DNA from: Muribaculaceae bacterium | Lineage (GTDB): Bacteria > Bacteroidota > Bacteroidia > Bacteroidales > Muribaculaceae | Direction: 5' to 3' | Length of the DNA stretch: 64,000 bases | Assembly: GCA_014867205.1 (NCBI GenBank) | Contig: WGUO01000008.1 | Coordinates: 36,123 to 100,122, forward strand | Part shown: positions 52,272 to 60,734 of the stretch, in pieces | Layout of the letters: each line of letters starts with the position of its first letter | How positions within the stretch are numbered: position 1 is the stretch's first letter | Notes under the pieces: model-generated | Database searches by the model: none | What the model saw: the letters and a program-made list of their open reading frames with translations, nothing else | Told to the model about the DNA's origin: nothing | Program-made: the position numbers and the translations under genes

Positions 52272-53741
52272 ATGAAAACCAATATCAAATATATGCTCGG
52301 CGCGGCGATGATGGTCTCGGCCACTCTCGTATCCTGCTCCGACTTCGAACCCACCGGTTATGAGGAGGTGCCAAACCTTCCCACGGCCACGGCCCTGAAG
52401 GCCGAGGTGTCGGGCCATACCATTAACGTCAGCTGGCAGCTTCCGGCCACCTCATCGGAGATTACCGACGTCCTTTTCATACGCGACGCCAACACCACAA
52501 ACCCGGTGAGCCTCGGTGCGAATGCCACCTCCTATCAGGTCAAGGGCCAGCCTATGGGTGTCGAGGGTCTTTTCACCGTCAAGATCTGCTATGACGACAG
52601 ATATGTGTCGCGGGGTGTCACCACCACATGTACACTCCCTGTTGAGGAACTTCCCGGTGTCAGCAATCTTAAGGCCTCTACATCTGGCCGCAAGGTGAGC
52701 CTGTCATGGACCAATCCGACCGGGGCTGACGTAACCGGTGTCCGCATCGTGACCAACGGTGACGAGGCAGCCGCAATCAGCCTCCCGGCGGGAACCACGT
52801 CATACACCATGGTGGCCCAGCCGATGGAGGTGGATCTTACCTATGACGTGCAGGCAATGTACGACGAGTATTATCCCTCGGTCTCTAACACTGTCAAGAC
52901 ACGCATCCCATTCATCACTCCCAAGATGGGTTACCTGATGACAGCGGCGTCAGTAGCCGAGCTTCCTGATGACGACGAGCGTGCCGCAGCAGCCTGGTTC
53001 GTGCAGCAGCCTAACTCGAAACTTATATATGCCTCCGACCTCGCGACACTCGACCCTGACGAGGTGTCGGTGCTCTGGATAGAAATTGACCGTCTCGGCC
53101 TTCCCTACGGCTGGGAGAATCTTCCCGCCGAGATCAGCTCGCCGGAGTCAATCGCTGCCCTCAAGGCCTATTCTGCCGCCGGCGGCAGCCTCTATCTCGC
53201 AAACATGGCCACTCAGCTGACCGCTCCGCTCGGTTTTGTGCCTGACAACATGGCTCCCACTATCTTCGGCAACGGCGAGGGTGGCAGCGGCAATGACGTG
53301 TGGGTAATCAACCCCTTCCTTGGCGTAGACTTCAAGGATGGCAGCGACCAGGGCTATTACGACCGTTCGGAACATGCCATCTTCAAGGGCATAACCCTCG
53401 AGGACCCCAACGGCTACGGCTATCTCAACATACCTCTCATCGGTCCCGGACAGCGTGAGGACCACAACTGCATGTGGGACTGCAATATCTACGGACGCGG
53501 AGAGTACCGTGACGTTATCGCCAACTTCGAGGCTACGACAGGCTCGCTCGTGCTCGCCACCTGGGGTCATGTGCGCGACCACTGTGTCGCCGGTCTCGTG
53601 GAGTTCTTCGCGACACCGGCCCATGGCCGCTGCGTAGCCAACGGTTTCGCGGCATACGAGTGGAACCAGAACTCGGGAGCCAATCCCTATCAGGCGAATG
53701 TCGAGAAACTCACATCCAACATTCTCGACTATCTGAAGTAA
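52272..53741 (+). CDS. DUF4960-type fructan-binding surface lipoprotein (SGBP)
   Basis: 489 residues. Signal peptide with lipobox TLVSC, then two fibronectin-type III-like domains (about 38-125, LKAEVSGHTINVSWQLPATS; and about 128-215, LKASTSGRKVSLSWTNPTG) and a C-terminal alpha/beta domain of the DUF4960 type (MGYLMTAASVAELPDDDERAA to NILDYLK) with DNMAPTIFGNGEGGSGNDVW and WDCNIYGRGEYRDVI. This domain order is that of the levan-binding surface protein BT1761. It should help capture polymer at the surface. A terminator follows at 53773. Confidence 0.92.
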   Translation: MKTNIKYMLGAAMMVSATLVSCSDFEPTGYEEVPNLPTATALKAEVSGHTINVSWQLPATSSEITDVLFIRDANTTNPVSLGANATSYQVKGQPMGVEGLFTVKICYDDRYVSRGVTTTCTLPVEELPGVSNLKASTSGRKVSLSWTNPTGADVTGVRIVTNGDEAAAISLPAGTTSYTMVAQPMEVDLTYDVQAMYDEYYPSVSNTVKTRIPFITPKMGYLMTAASVAELPDDDERAAAAWFVQQPNSKLIYASDLATLDPDEVSVLWIEIDRLGLPYGWENLPAEISSPESIAALKAYSAAGGSLYLANMATQLTAPLGFVPDNMAPTIFGNGEGGSGNDVWVINPFLGVDFKDGSDQGYYDRSEHAIFKGITLEDPNGYGYLNIPLIGPGQREDHNCMWDCNIYGRGEYRDVIANFEATTGSLVLATWGHVRDHCVAGLVEFFATPAHGRCVANGFAAYEWNQNSGANPYQANVEKLTSNILDYLK

Positions 53742-53772
53742 AGACCAATATTGGGTAAATTGGATTGATATG

Positions 53773-53806
53773 ACCGTGGGGCACTCTTTCCTGCTCCACG
53801 GTTTTT
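53773..53806 (+). terminator. Terminator after the SGBP gene
   Basis: ACCGTGGGGCA and TGCTCCACGGT form an 11-bp stem with one mismatch, followed by TTTTT. It separates susC-susD-SGBP from the second GH32, which may therefore be a lower-expressed read-through gene or have its own promoter. Confidence 0.88.
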
Positions 53807-53875
53807 AAATTCTTTTAACCACGGCCTCTATACTTCAGGGTGCAGATTCTCAGTTAATCAGAAAACCATACAGAC

Positions 53876-56242
53876 ATGAAATACAATACTCTCTTTCTTC
53901 TTGCCTGCGCTGCGCTTACGGCTACGGGCGCCTACGCGGGCCGTATACTCCATATACCTATGGAACTTCAGGGCCGTGACGCTATCCGCGAGACGGTTTG
54001 GGACACTGATATTCCGTTGTTCTCCAAGACATATCCCGAGAATATTGCAGGGGCCGCAGGGAAGTCTCTGCGTCTTGACGGTTTCTCGGCATACGCGCAG
54101 GGAGATGTCACCCCCGGAGCCTCTGATGCCAAGGCGATGACTTTTGCCATGTGGGTGGCCCCTGAGACATATCCGGTAATCGCCCTTGATACTCCCACCG
54201 ACGAGAAGATACGCCTCGCCGGCACTCTCGATGACGCAGCCCATGCCGGCTGGCAGTTCGCGCTCGGCTATACCGGTAAATATGCCTTCGAGTGCTATTC
54301 CGGAGGCTGGAAGGTTACTGTCGAGGCCTCCGACCTGCTCCCTACATACGAATGGAGTCATCTTGTGGCCGTCGTCGACGGTGAGAGCCGTAACGCGACG
54401 CTTTACCGCAACGGGATGCAGGTTGGGAGCGCAAGATGTATGAACACTGTCGACAACTCTGCCTCTAAGATCACTATAGGCAAGAGTCCGGACATGAGGA
54501 TGACGGGACCCTTCATGATCAATACCTTCAATGGCCTTATCGATGATATCGAGGTGTATGACCGTGCTATGTCGGCTTCCGAGATTTCCGCCTACAGGGC
54601 CGAGAATGATGCTGACCTCTCGATACCGGCCTCGCGGTATGCCGGTCAGAAACTTCGTCCCCGTCTCCACGGCATGCCCGCCACGGCCTGGACCAACGAG
54701 TGTCACGGTATGACATACAGCAACGGGCGTTTCCATCTCTTCTTCCAGAAGAATGCCAACGGTCCCTACATGACGCGTCTGCACTGGGGCCACATATCGT
54801 CGTCCGACCTTGCTACCTGGCGTGAGGAGCGCATCGCAATCGCTCCGGGTGAGCCTTATGACATCAAGGGCTGCTGGAGCGGTGCCATCGTTACCGATGA
54901 TGTGCTGACCGGAGGAAAACCGGCCGCCATCTATACAGCCGTCGATTATGCGAAGGCGACCATATGCATGGCCACGCCCGATGACGATAATCTGCTGAGA
55001 TGGACCAAATCCACCTCGAATCCGCTTATCAATGGCCGTCCGTCGGGGCTGAGTGATGATTTCCGCGACCCTTATTTCTTCCGCAACGGCGATGACGCCT
55101 ATATAATCGTCGGTACCTCCAAGAGTGGACTCGGCGCGGCGACTCTGCATAAGATGGATCCGGCTACGAAGCGGTTCAGCAATGACGGGCGTATATTCTT
55201 CTCAGCCACAAGCGCCACTGAGCATGGCACTTTCTGGGAGATGCCTAACGTTACGCGGATGGATGACGGACGCTGGCTGTTTACCGTCACTCCGCTGGGA
55301 ACTTCGAAGGGAGTGAAATGCCTCTATTGGGTCGGCACAATAGCCGCCGACGGCACTTTTGTGCCTGAGAGTGGTCCCCGCACGGTCGAACTTGACTCAA
55401 AGGATGGCTACGGCCTGCTCTCCCCGACCATATATCAGCATGATGGAAAGACCATAGCCCTTGGTATCGTGCCTGACAAACTTCCCGGTGAGAACAATTA
55501 CTCGCTCGGCTGGGCCCACTGCTATTCGCTACCCCGGGAATGGAGTCTCGACGCATCGGGCAATCTGATTCAGAAACCCTATTCAGGATTGAAGTCTTCG
55601 CGCTCGGAGACTTCGGTGTCGCTTTCTGACGTAAGACTCAACGGAGAGCGTTCACTCGCTCCGGTCTCGGGACGTCATGCTGAGGTAGAGGCTTTCTTTA
55701 CAGTCGGAGCGTCGCGGTTCGGATTCACATTCTTCGGCGACGGGAGCGATGTGGGGCGGCTTTGCTATGACCCCGCCACGGGCGAGATAGTAGCCGATCT
55801 TACGGCTCTCGACCGCTGGAGCAACGACCGTGGCGTCTATGACGGCGTGTATCGAATGAGGTTGCCCGAGCGTCCTGCCGTTGGTTCTGAGTTGAAGATC
55901 AACCTCTTCATTGACGGCTCTATACTCGATATATTCGTCAACGACAAGTGGGCGCAGTCAATCCGCGTCTTTCCGCAGGGCGACCATGCCGACGCTATAT
56001 CTGTCTATGCCGATGGCGAGACTACGGCGCGCAGTATCAAGGCCTGGACACTTAAGTCTGACGGCGCCGGAATAGATGGTATCTTTGATGATGAGACTGA
56101 CCGGGGGGAGACAGATGGCCCGGTAGATGTCTACCATATCTCGGGCCGGATGGTACGTGGGGGTGTTGACCGCGCCGACGCTGTTGCGGGTCTGGACAGC
56201 GGGATATACATCATTGACGGCAAAAAAGTGGTCGTGAAGTAA
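53876..56242 (+). CDS. GH32-family protein with LamG-like domain, altered nucleophile and Por-type tail
   Basis: 788 residues. Signal peptide MKYNTLFLLACAALTATGAYA; a laminin-G/concanavalin-like domain (about 25-245, with WQFALGYTGKYAFECYSGG and IDDIEVYDRAMSASEI); a GH32 propeller (about 260-560) and beta-sandwich (to about 720); and a Por-type sorting tail (VYHISGRMVRGGVDRADAVA, GLDSGIYIIDGKKVVVK). The motif that is WMNDPNG in active fructanases reads WTNECHGM here, so Glu275 replaces the nucleophilic Asp; RDP (397-399) and the acid/base Glu455 (WEMPN) remain. It may be a GH32 with altered mechanism or specificity, or a fructan-binding protein. It is exported, probably to the surface, by a route other than the lipoprotein route of BT1760. 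Confidence 0.9.
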   Translation: MKYNTLFLLACAALTATGAYAGRILHIPMELQGRDAIRETVWDTDIPLFSKTYPENIAGAAGKSLRLDGFSAYAQGDVTPGASDAKAMTFAMWVAPETYPVIALDTPTDEKIRLAGTLDDAAHAGWQFALGYTGKYAFECYSGGWKVTVEASDLLPTYEWSHLVAVVDGESRNATLYRNGMQVGSARCMNTVDNSASKITIGKSPDMRMTGPFMINTFNGLIDDIEVYDRAMSASEISAYRAENDADLSIPASRYAGQKLRPRLHGMPATAWTNECHGMTYSNGRFHLFFQKNANGPYMTRLHWGHISSSDLATWREERIAIAPGEPYDIKGCWSGAIVTDDVLTGGKPAAIYTAVDYAKATICMATPDDDNLLRWTKSTSNPLINGRPSGLSDDFRDPYFFRNGDDAYIIVGTSKSGLGAATLHKMDPATKRFSNDGRIFFSATSATEHGTFWEMPNVTRMDDGRWLFTVTPLGTSKGVKCLYWVGTIAADGTFVPESGPRTVELDSKDGYGLLSPTIYQHDGKTIALGIVPDKLPGENNYSLGWAHCYSLPREWSLDASGNLIQKPYSGLKSSRSETSVSLSDVRLNGERSLAPVSGRHAEVEAFFTVGASRFGFTFFGDGSDVGRLCYDPATGEIVADLTALDRWSNDRGVYDGVYRMRLPERPAVGSELKINLFIDGSILDIFVNDKWAQSIRVFPQGDHADAISVYADGETTARSIKAWTLKSDGAGIDGIFDDETDRGETDGPVDVYHISGRMVRGGVDRADAVAGLDSGIYIIDGKKVVVK

Positions 56243-56315
56243 GAATTAGTTATACAATCGCGTTTATTGAGGGAAGTGTCGCCGTCGGGTGGTGCTTCCC
56301 TCAATGCTTATAACC

Positions 56316-57284
56316 ATGACATTCATAGAAACACTTAAGGAACGTGTGCTGGCGGGTGGAGCCGTCACTGCCGATGAGGCTTACCGTCTGGCCGACGAGG
56401 CAGCCGGTTGCCGCGAGGAACTGTATGCTGCCGCCGCGGAGGTGACAAAGAAATTCTGTTCGCCAGTATTTGATTCCTGCTCAATAGTCAATGCCCGTTC
56501 AGGCAAGTGTCCCGAGAACTGCAAGTGGTGCGCCCAGTCGGCGCATTATAGGACGGGTGCCGATGTGTATCCTCTCATCTCTGAGGAGGAGTGCATGCGG
56601 CATGCCGACATGAGCCGTCGCCATGGCATCCATCGTTTCTCGATGGTGACCTCGGGCCGCAAGATGGCCGGCAGGGAACTTGACGAGGCCTGCGGACATG
56701 TCCGCGCCCTGGCCGCAAAGGGGGGATTGGAACTGTGCGCTTCGATGGGCCTTCTCGATAAGGATGACCTGCGCCGGCTTCAGGAGGCCGGCGTGACGCG
56801 TTACCACTGCAATCTTGAGGCGGAGCCGGAGTATTTCGGCACGCTTTGCACCACGCATACGGTCGAGGATAAGGTCAAGACTCTTCAGGCGGCGCGCGAG
56901 CTCGGCATGGATGTGTGCTCGGGGGGTATCATAGGCATGGGCGAGAGCATGCGCCAGCGTGTGGGGCTTGCGCTTGAGTTGCGCCGTGTCTCTCCGGTGT
57001 CGATTCCCATCAATATCCTCTGCCCGATACCCGGCACACCGCTTGAGAAAGCGGCACCGCTGACCGACGAGGAGGTGCTTGACACGATAGCAATATTCCG
57101 TCTGATACATCCGACTGTGACGTTGCGTTTTGCCGGCGGACGCGCCTCTCTGAGCCGCGACACGCAGTTGCGGGCTATCCGCATCGGCATGAACGGTGCG
57201 ATTGTCGGCGACCTGCTGACCACCGTCGGCTCGACCGTAGCAGCCGACCGCGAGCTTGTGGCCGAGGCCGGCATGGAGTTTTAG
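56316..57284 (+). CDS. bioB: Biotin synthase
   Basis: 322 residues from the ATG at 56316 (MTFIETLKERVLAGG); an ATG at 56304 and a GTG at 56289 are also open, but the family start fits the later one. CSIVNARSGKCPENCKWCAQSAHY holds the radical-SAM CxxxCxxC cluster (about residues 65-72). MGLLDKDDLRRLQEAGVTRYHCNLE, GGIIGMGESMRQRVGLA and VTLRFAGGRASLSRDTQL (the Arg of the auxiliary cluster) complete the family. It inserts sulfur into dethiobiotin. No other biotin gene is adjacent. Confidence 0.96.
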   Translation: MTFIETLKERVLAGGAVTADEAYRLADEAAGCREELYAAAAEVTKKFCSPVFDSCSIVNARSGKCPENCKWCAQSAHYRTGADVYPLISEEECMRHADMSRRHGIHRFSMVTSGRKMAGRELDEACGHVRALAAKGGLELCASMGLLDKDDLRRLQEAGVTRYHCNLEAEPEYFGTLCTTHTVEDKVKTLQAARELGMDVCSGGIIGMGESMRQRVGLALELRRVSPVSIPINILCPIPGTPLEKAAPLTDEEVLDTIAIFRLIHPTVTLRFAGGRASLSRDTQLRAIRIGMNGAIVGDLLTTVGSTVAADRELVAEAGMEF

Positions 57285-57675
57285 ACAGCCCCCGGCACCC
57301 AAAGGCGCACCGACACTCAACAACCCATAAAGATTAAATTTAATCTTTATGGGTTGTTGAGGTATTTAGGGTCTAATGGGTGTTAACTGTCCCAATGTTG
57401 AGTGTTACGACTAAAGGGAATAATCCGCAGTATCCCTACACATTACTCTTCTTCCTCTAAAAATACTTGCATAAGTGCCTTTAATGAGAATCAACCCCGA
57501 CTAATGATAAAAATTTTAAGTCCTCCCCCTGCAGGGCGGTCTTAACCGGAGTCTTACACCGGCACCCGTGGCTGATATTCTTTGAAGTATAAGTGGAAGA
57601 AATCGACAAAACTTGCAAATCTTTCAATCTATAACACGAGAAATTGACAAAAATATTTGTTTCTTTTAATATAAG
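57285..57675. other. Gap after bioB with a perfect 46-base palindrome
   Basis: No gene is supported in this 418-base gap. 57316-57361 is a perfect palindrome (half-site starts CTCAACAACCCATAAAGATT) that follows a copy of the GC-rich dispersed repeat (CAAAGGCGCACCGACACTC). The palindrome may end bioB transcripts. The rest has no clear structure except the promoter of the next gene. Confidence 0.8.
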
Positions 57676-57687
57676 TTGGTAAATTTG
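57656..57687 (+). promoter_or_regulatory. Promoter of the DUF4143 ATPase gene
   Basis: TTTG at 57656-57659 and TAAATTTG at 57680-57687 with 20 bases between them fit the -33/-7 pattern well. The start codon at 57703 is only about nine bases from the predicted start site, so the mRNA has a very short leader. Confidence 0.7.
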
Positions 57688-57702
57688 CAAAAACTGGTGA
57701 GT

Positions 57703-58917
57703 ATGGAAATCATAGAACGAAAAACGTATCTGGAACATATAATCAAGCATTTAAACCGGGGGATGATGATCTTTCTTATAGGCCAACGTCGTGTCGGAAA
57801 GAGTTTCATGCTTCGCCAGACGCGTAAATGGCTCGAAGAGCATAAGCCAGGTGCCACGATTGTATACATCAACAAGGAATTAAACGAATTCGCAAATATG
57901 ACGGATTCGGGACAATTGTATGATTATGTGTCAACTAAATTTGCTGCCGGGAAAGAGAATTATCTTTTGATAGATGAAGTGCAGGATATAGATGCTTACG
58001 AGAATGCTCTTAGGAGTCTGCATGCCGAAGACCGATGTCAGATAATTGCGACCGGCAGCAATGCCTATATATTTTCTTCTGAGCTCAGCACAAGGCTGGG
58101 TGGGCGATATATAGAAATTCCGGTGTATGGGTTGAGTTATCTTGAGTTCCTGGAGTTTCACGGGTTGCCGGATAGTGATGAATCGTTGAATGATTATCTG
58201 AGAGTCGGCGGTTTGCCAGGCTTGCGTAATTATGATATTGATGATGAAATCCAGATAAGAGATTATCTTCAAGGCGTATATAATACCATAATGATGCGCG
58301 ACGTGATTGCGAGGGGAAATATCAGGAATGTGCCGTTTATGGAAAATCTTTCCAGATTCATCGCGGACAATATCGGCAAGTTAATCTCAACGAGCAGCAT
58401 TGTGAAATTTATGCGTTCACAGGGAGAAACGGTTTCCGAAGCAAGCACATCCTCATACATAAATCATCTATGCAAGGCATTGATCATCATGCCCGTTGCT
58501 CGTTATGACATACATGGCAAGAAGTTGTTCGAACTGATATATAAATATTACTTTTCAGATCATGGGTTGCGCAACTACTTGTGTAAGTTCAAACTCCGGA
58601 GCAGCATAGAGAAGGTGATGGAAAATGTCGTTTACCTACATTTGCTTATGCAGGGATATGAGGTCAATGTAGGAGTCCTGCGGGCCGGGGAGGTGGATTT
58701 TGTCGCCACAAAAGGCGATAAGAAAATCTATGTGCAGGTAACATATCTGCTGGGATCTGAAGAAACTATTGATAGAGAGTTTGGCAATTTGGCGGCCATC
58801 AGGGACAATTACCCGAAATATGTCGTTTCAATGGATCCGATAGGTGGTGAAGTTGAGGGTTATCCCGGCATCACCCATCTTCGCCTGCGTGATTTCCTAA
58901 AAATGAAGTCTTTTTAG
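57703..58917 (+). CDS. AAA_14/DUF4143 ATPase
   Basis: 404 residues from the ATG at 57703; a TTG 27 bases upstream lies inside the promoter. N-terminal P-loop domain: MMIFLIGQRRVGKSFMLRQT (Walker A), NYLLIDEVQDIDAYENALRSL (Walker B), CQIIATGSNAYIFSSELSTRLGGRY (sensor). C-terminal DUF4143 winged-helix plus nuclease-like domain: MENVVYLHLLMQGYEVNVGVLRAGEVDFVAT and IYVQVTYLL, where other members have D and ExK residues of a PD-(D/E)XK-like site; here the ExK position reads VQVTY, so the site may be inactive. Very common genes of unknown role in Bacteroidales, often near mobile DNA. Confidence 0.92.
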   Translation: MEIIERKTYLEHIIKHLNRGMMIFLIGQRRVGKSFMLRQTRKWLEEHKPGATIVYINKELNEFANMTDSGQLYDYVSTKFAAGKENYLLIDEVQDIDAYENALRSLHAEDRCQIIATGSNAYIFSSELSTRLGGRYIEIPVYGLSYLEFLEFHGLPDSDESLNDYLRVGGLPGLRNYDIDDEIQIRDYLQGVYNTIMMRDVIARGNIRNVPFMENLSRFIADNIGKLISTSSIVKFMRSQGETVSEASTSSYINHLCKALIIMPVARYDIHGKKLFELIYKYYFSDHGLRNYLCKFKLRSSIEKVMENVVYLHLLMQGYEVNVGVLRAGEVDFVATKGDKKIYVQVTYLLGSEETIDREFGNLAAIRDNYPKYVVSMDPIGGEVEGYPGITHLRLRDFLKMKSF

Positions 58918-58969
58918 CCATATCCGCGTCGTCTCCTCTCTCCTGCCTCTCAGCCTACTATGATTCTGA

Positions 58970-59941
58970 ATCCTTCCAAGGCAACTCCATGTCACAGTCG
59001 TGCCCATAGTTACCACCGAAAGAAAGAGTAAGGCGAGCGAGGCGAGAGCCAAGAAACGTTACCGCACCAAGCCCCAAAACGGACCTCGACTGAGCGCCGA
59101 CGACATCATGACCCGTGAGAACCTGACACGCTTTCAGGATACATACGCCGAGGCGATGGCACGTTTCGGGCTGGAGCGTGGCATCCGAGGTTCAGAGGCT
59201 CGGCACGTTGACCAGCACGAATACTACCGTCAGTGCCAGATCAAGAAGAAAGACCTTGAACAGGACGTAGCCAACCTTTCCTCCGAAAAAAGTCAGCTCA
59301 ACACCGAAATCCAATCTTTGGAGAAACGGAAGAAAGAGCTTGAACGCGGCAACCGCTGGATTGAAAAGGCAATCACCGAGACTAAGGCTGCCAACAAGCA
59401 GCTGTCCGATGAGAACGCTCAACTTGCCAAGGACCAGAGATTGCTGGTTGAGTATAATGCCGCGCTAAAAGAATCTGTATCCGAAATCGTGGAGGAGTAT
59501 AAGGGCCTTGAATAATCCACGGAAAAACTTTCAAGAGAAATATCAGCTCTTGAGGCATCAAAGATGTCTGTCGTTTATAATTCTGACTATGATGAATACA
59601 AGGCTGACATCGAGAAATATTTTCCGGATGTTCCCGACTTTCTTATCTGGGCGAGATATTGCAAGCATATCGGATTTCCCGACAGCTTCACTCAAAGAAT
59701 AATCTCTCAACGGCCCGTGCAGTTCCGTGGGAAGCTATATTCGCCTGAGCATAGCCAAAGTTATTCAACCGAGCATTCCGAGGCAAAACTTGAACGGGAC
59801 TCCAAGGAAAAGCACCGCTTCATGCTGAAGATAGATGGCGTGAGCGTATTCCAATGGTTCCGCAACAAAGCCAAAGAGTTCCTTGCCAAACTCGGCATAA
59901 GACCCAAAGAACCGAGAAAAGGCCCGTCATTAGGACATTAA
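58970..59941 (+). pseudogene. MobV/Pre relaxase remnant (N-terminus lost, in-frame stop)
   Basis: The frame from 58970 reads QLHVTVVPIVTTERKSKASE, then RLSADDIMTRENLTRFQDTY and AEAMARFGLERGIRGSEARH, the middle of MobV-family plasmid mobilisation relaxases; the preceding catalytic N-terminal part is missing. A coiled-coil follows (NTEIQSLEKRKKELERG). At 59513-59515 a TAA interrupts the frame, and the same frame then continues STEKLSREISALEASKMSVV to a natural stop at 59941 (ending PREPRKGPSLGH-like). One base change would restore the frame. It is the decayed mobilisation gene of an integrated element whose integrase remnant lies at 62664-63452. Confidence 0.82.
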
Positions 59942-59957
59942 GTCTAAGAAATATTGT

Positions 59958-59965
59958 TACCTTTG
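59958..59965 (+). promoter_or_regulatory. -7 box directly upstream of the orphan 5S rRNA
   Basis: TACCTTTG matches TAnnTTTG and ends right at the start of the 5S sequence, so transcription would begin within a few bases of the mature 5' end. No -33 TTTG is visible. Confidence 0.5.
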
Positions 59966-60072
59966 CAGTGGTGGTTAAGTGTGATGGATACACCTCTTCC
60001 CATCCCGAACAGAGAAGTTAAGCATCATATCGCCGATGGTACTGCGAAAGCGGGAGAGTAGGTATCTGCCGG
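59966..60072 (+). rRNA. rrf: Orphan 5S ribosomal RNA (or 5S-derived RNA)
   Basis: CACCTCTTCCCATCCCGAAC followed by AGAGAAGTTAAGC is the loop B/C core of 5S rRNA, and GCCGATGGTACTGC with GCGGGAGAGTAGG is the loop D/E part of Bacteroidetes 5S. The ends pair (GCAG with CTGC) as helix I. No 16S or 23S gene is near: it stands between a relaxase remnant and the cargo genes of a decayed element. Length (about 107) is normal. Whether it is processed into ribosomes or is a decoy or pseudogene cannot be told from sequence. Confidence 0.85.
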
Positions 60073-60107
60073 TAGGCAACGTAAATATAAATCTAAAACT
60101 ATCATAT

Positions 60108-60275
60108 ATGAGTACTAATAAAAATCGGAAAGTTTGGTAGGCGTAGCCGACAGCCTGCCAACTGCTGAAGAATGTCGGCAAATTTGTCTTAGATAATGCA
60201 GCTGTATTAGTTGCCAGTGTGGATATTGTGGCTACTGGCTTCCAGTTGGGTTGTGGAATCCCACTGACACCATAG
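60108..60275 (+). pseudogene. Degenerate small ORF of about 55 residues
   Basis: From the ATG at 60108 the reading MSTNKNRK, after a one-base shift SLVGVADSLPTAEECRQIC, and after a second shift LDNAAVLVASVDIVATGFQL then GCGIPLTP and TAG, gives a protein-like path in three pieces. As it stands each frame stops early. Alternatively the resemblance is chance. I do not recognise the peptide. Confidence 0.35.
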
Positions 60276-60281
60276 TAGTGC

Positions 60282-60303
60282 ATCTCCTTAATCGGAGATT
60301 TTA
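60282..60303 (+). terminator. Small terminator
   Basis: ATCTCC and GGAGAT form a 6-bp stem around TTAATC, followed by TTTTA. It would end a transcript running from the 5S promoter through the degenerate ORF. Confidence 0.55.
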
Positions 60304-60342
60304 AAACTATCTTTGAGTGGATCTTTGACTCATAACACAACG

Positions 60343-60369
60343 AGTGGCTGTGGTTCGACCACAGCCACT
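60343..60369. terminator. Perfect 11-bp hairpin with TTCGA loop
   Basis: AGTGGCTGTGG and CCACAGCCACT pair perfectly. It lies just after the - strand three-gene operon and after the + strand 5S unit, so it probably acts for both directions. Confidence 0.75.
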
Positions 60370-60380
60370 TCCATTATTAT

Positions 60381-60734
60381 TTAGGACTCTTCACTTACAT
60401 CATAAGAACTATATAACGACATAAGTTTATTGACACATTGCTCTATCTCGTAAAGCTTGGACCTATGTCTTTTGTCTAGTTCTCTTTTTTCATCGTTGTC
60501 AAACCATCCACCTGTATGACTATCACAAAGTCTCCATAGTTGAGAAATATGATTTTTTATTCTATCCAACCTCCTAGAAAACTCATAACAGGAATTTGGC
60601 TTTGCTTTAAGAAACGATTTGTTGGTTCCTATTGAATGTATCTTGAAGTTGGTATAAAAAAATCTATCTAAACTATCATATTCTTCATTTAATTCTGATA
60701 GTTTTCTCGCAATTTCTGAGCGGTTATTACTCAT
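60381..60734 (-). CDS. Unknown helical protein, third gene of a cargo operon
   Basis: 117 residues, no family recognised. Almost wholly helical and charged (SEIARKLSELNEEYDSLDRFF; YEFSRRLDRIKNHISQLWRL; KLYEIEQCVNKLMSLYSS), suggesting a coiled-coil or helical bundle that pairs with another protein. No signal peptide. The start overlaps the stop of the gene before it by four bases (ATGA), so it is translated together with that gene. Confidence 0.7.
   Translation of the reverse strand: MSNNRSEIARKLSELNEEYDSLDRFFYTNFKIHSIGTNKSFLKAKPNSCYEFSRRLDRIKNHISQLWRLCDSHTGGWFDNDEKRELDKRHRSKLYEIEQCVNKLMSLYSSYDVSEES

Noticed and set aside
53858..55150. 430-codon open frame on the - strand opposite the second GH32
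   Set aside because: No recognisable motif or signal; the + strand has signal peptide, GH32 motifs and a sorting tail.
56499..57323. 274-codon open frame opposite bioB
   Set aside because: bioB motifs on the + strand are complete, and the - strand frame has no family features.
59975..60340. 121-codon frame on the - strand across the 5S region
   Set aside because: It is antisense to a recognisable 5S rRNA and has no family features.
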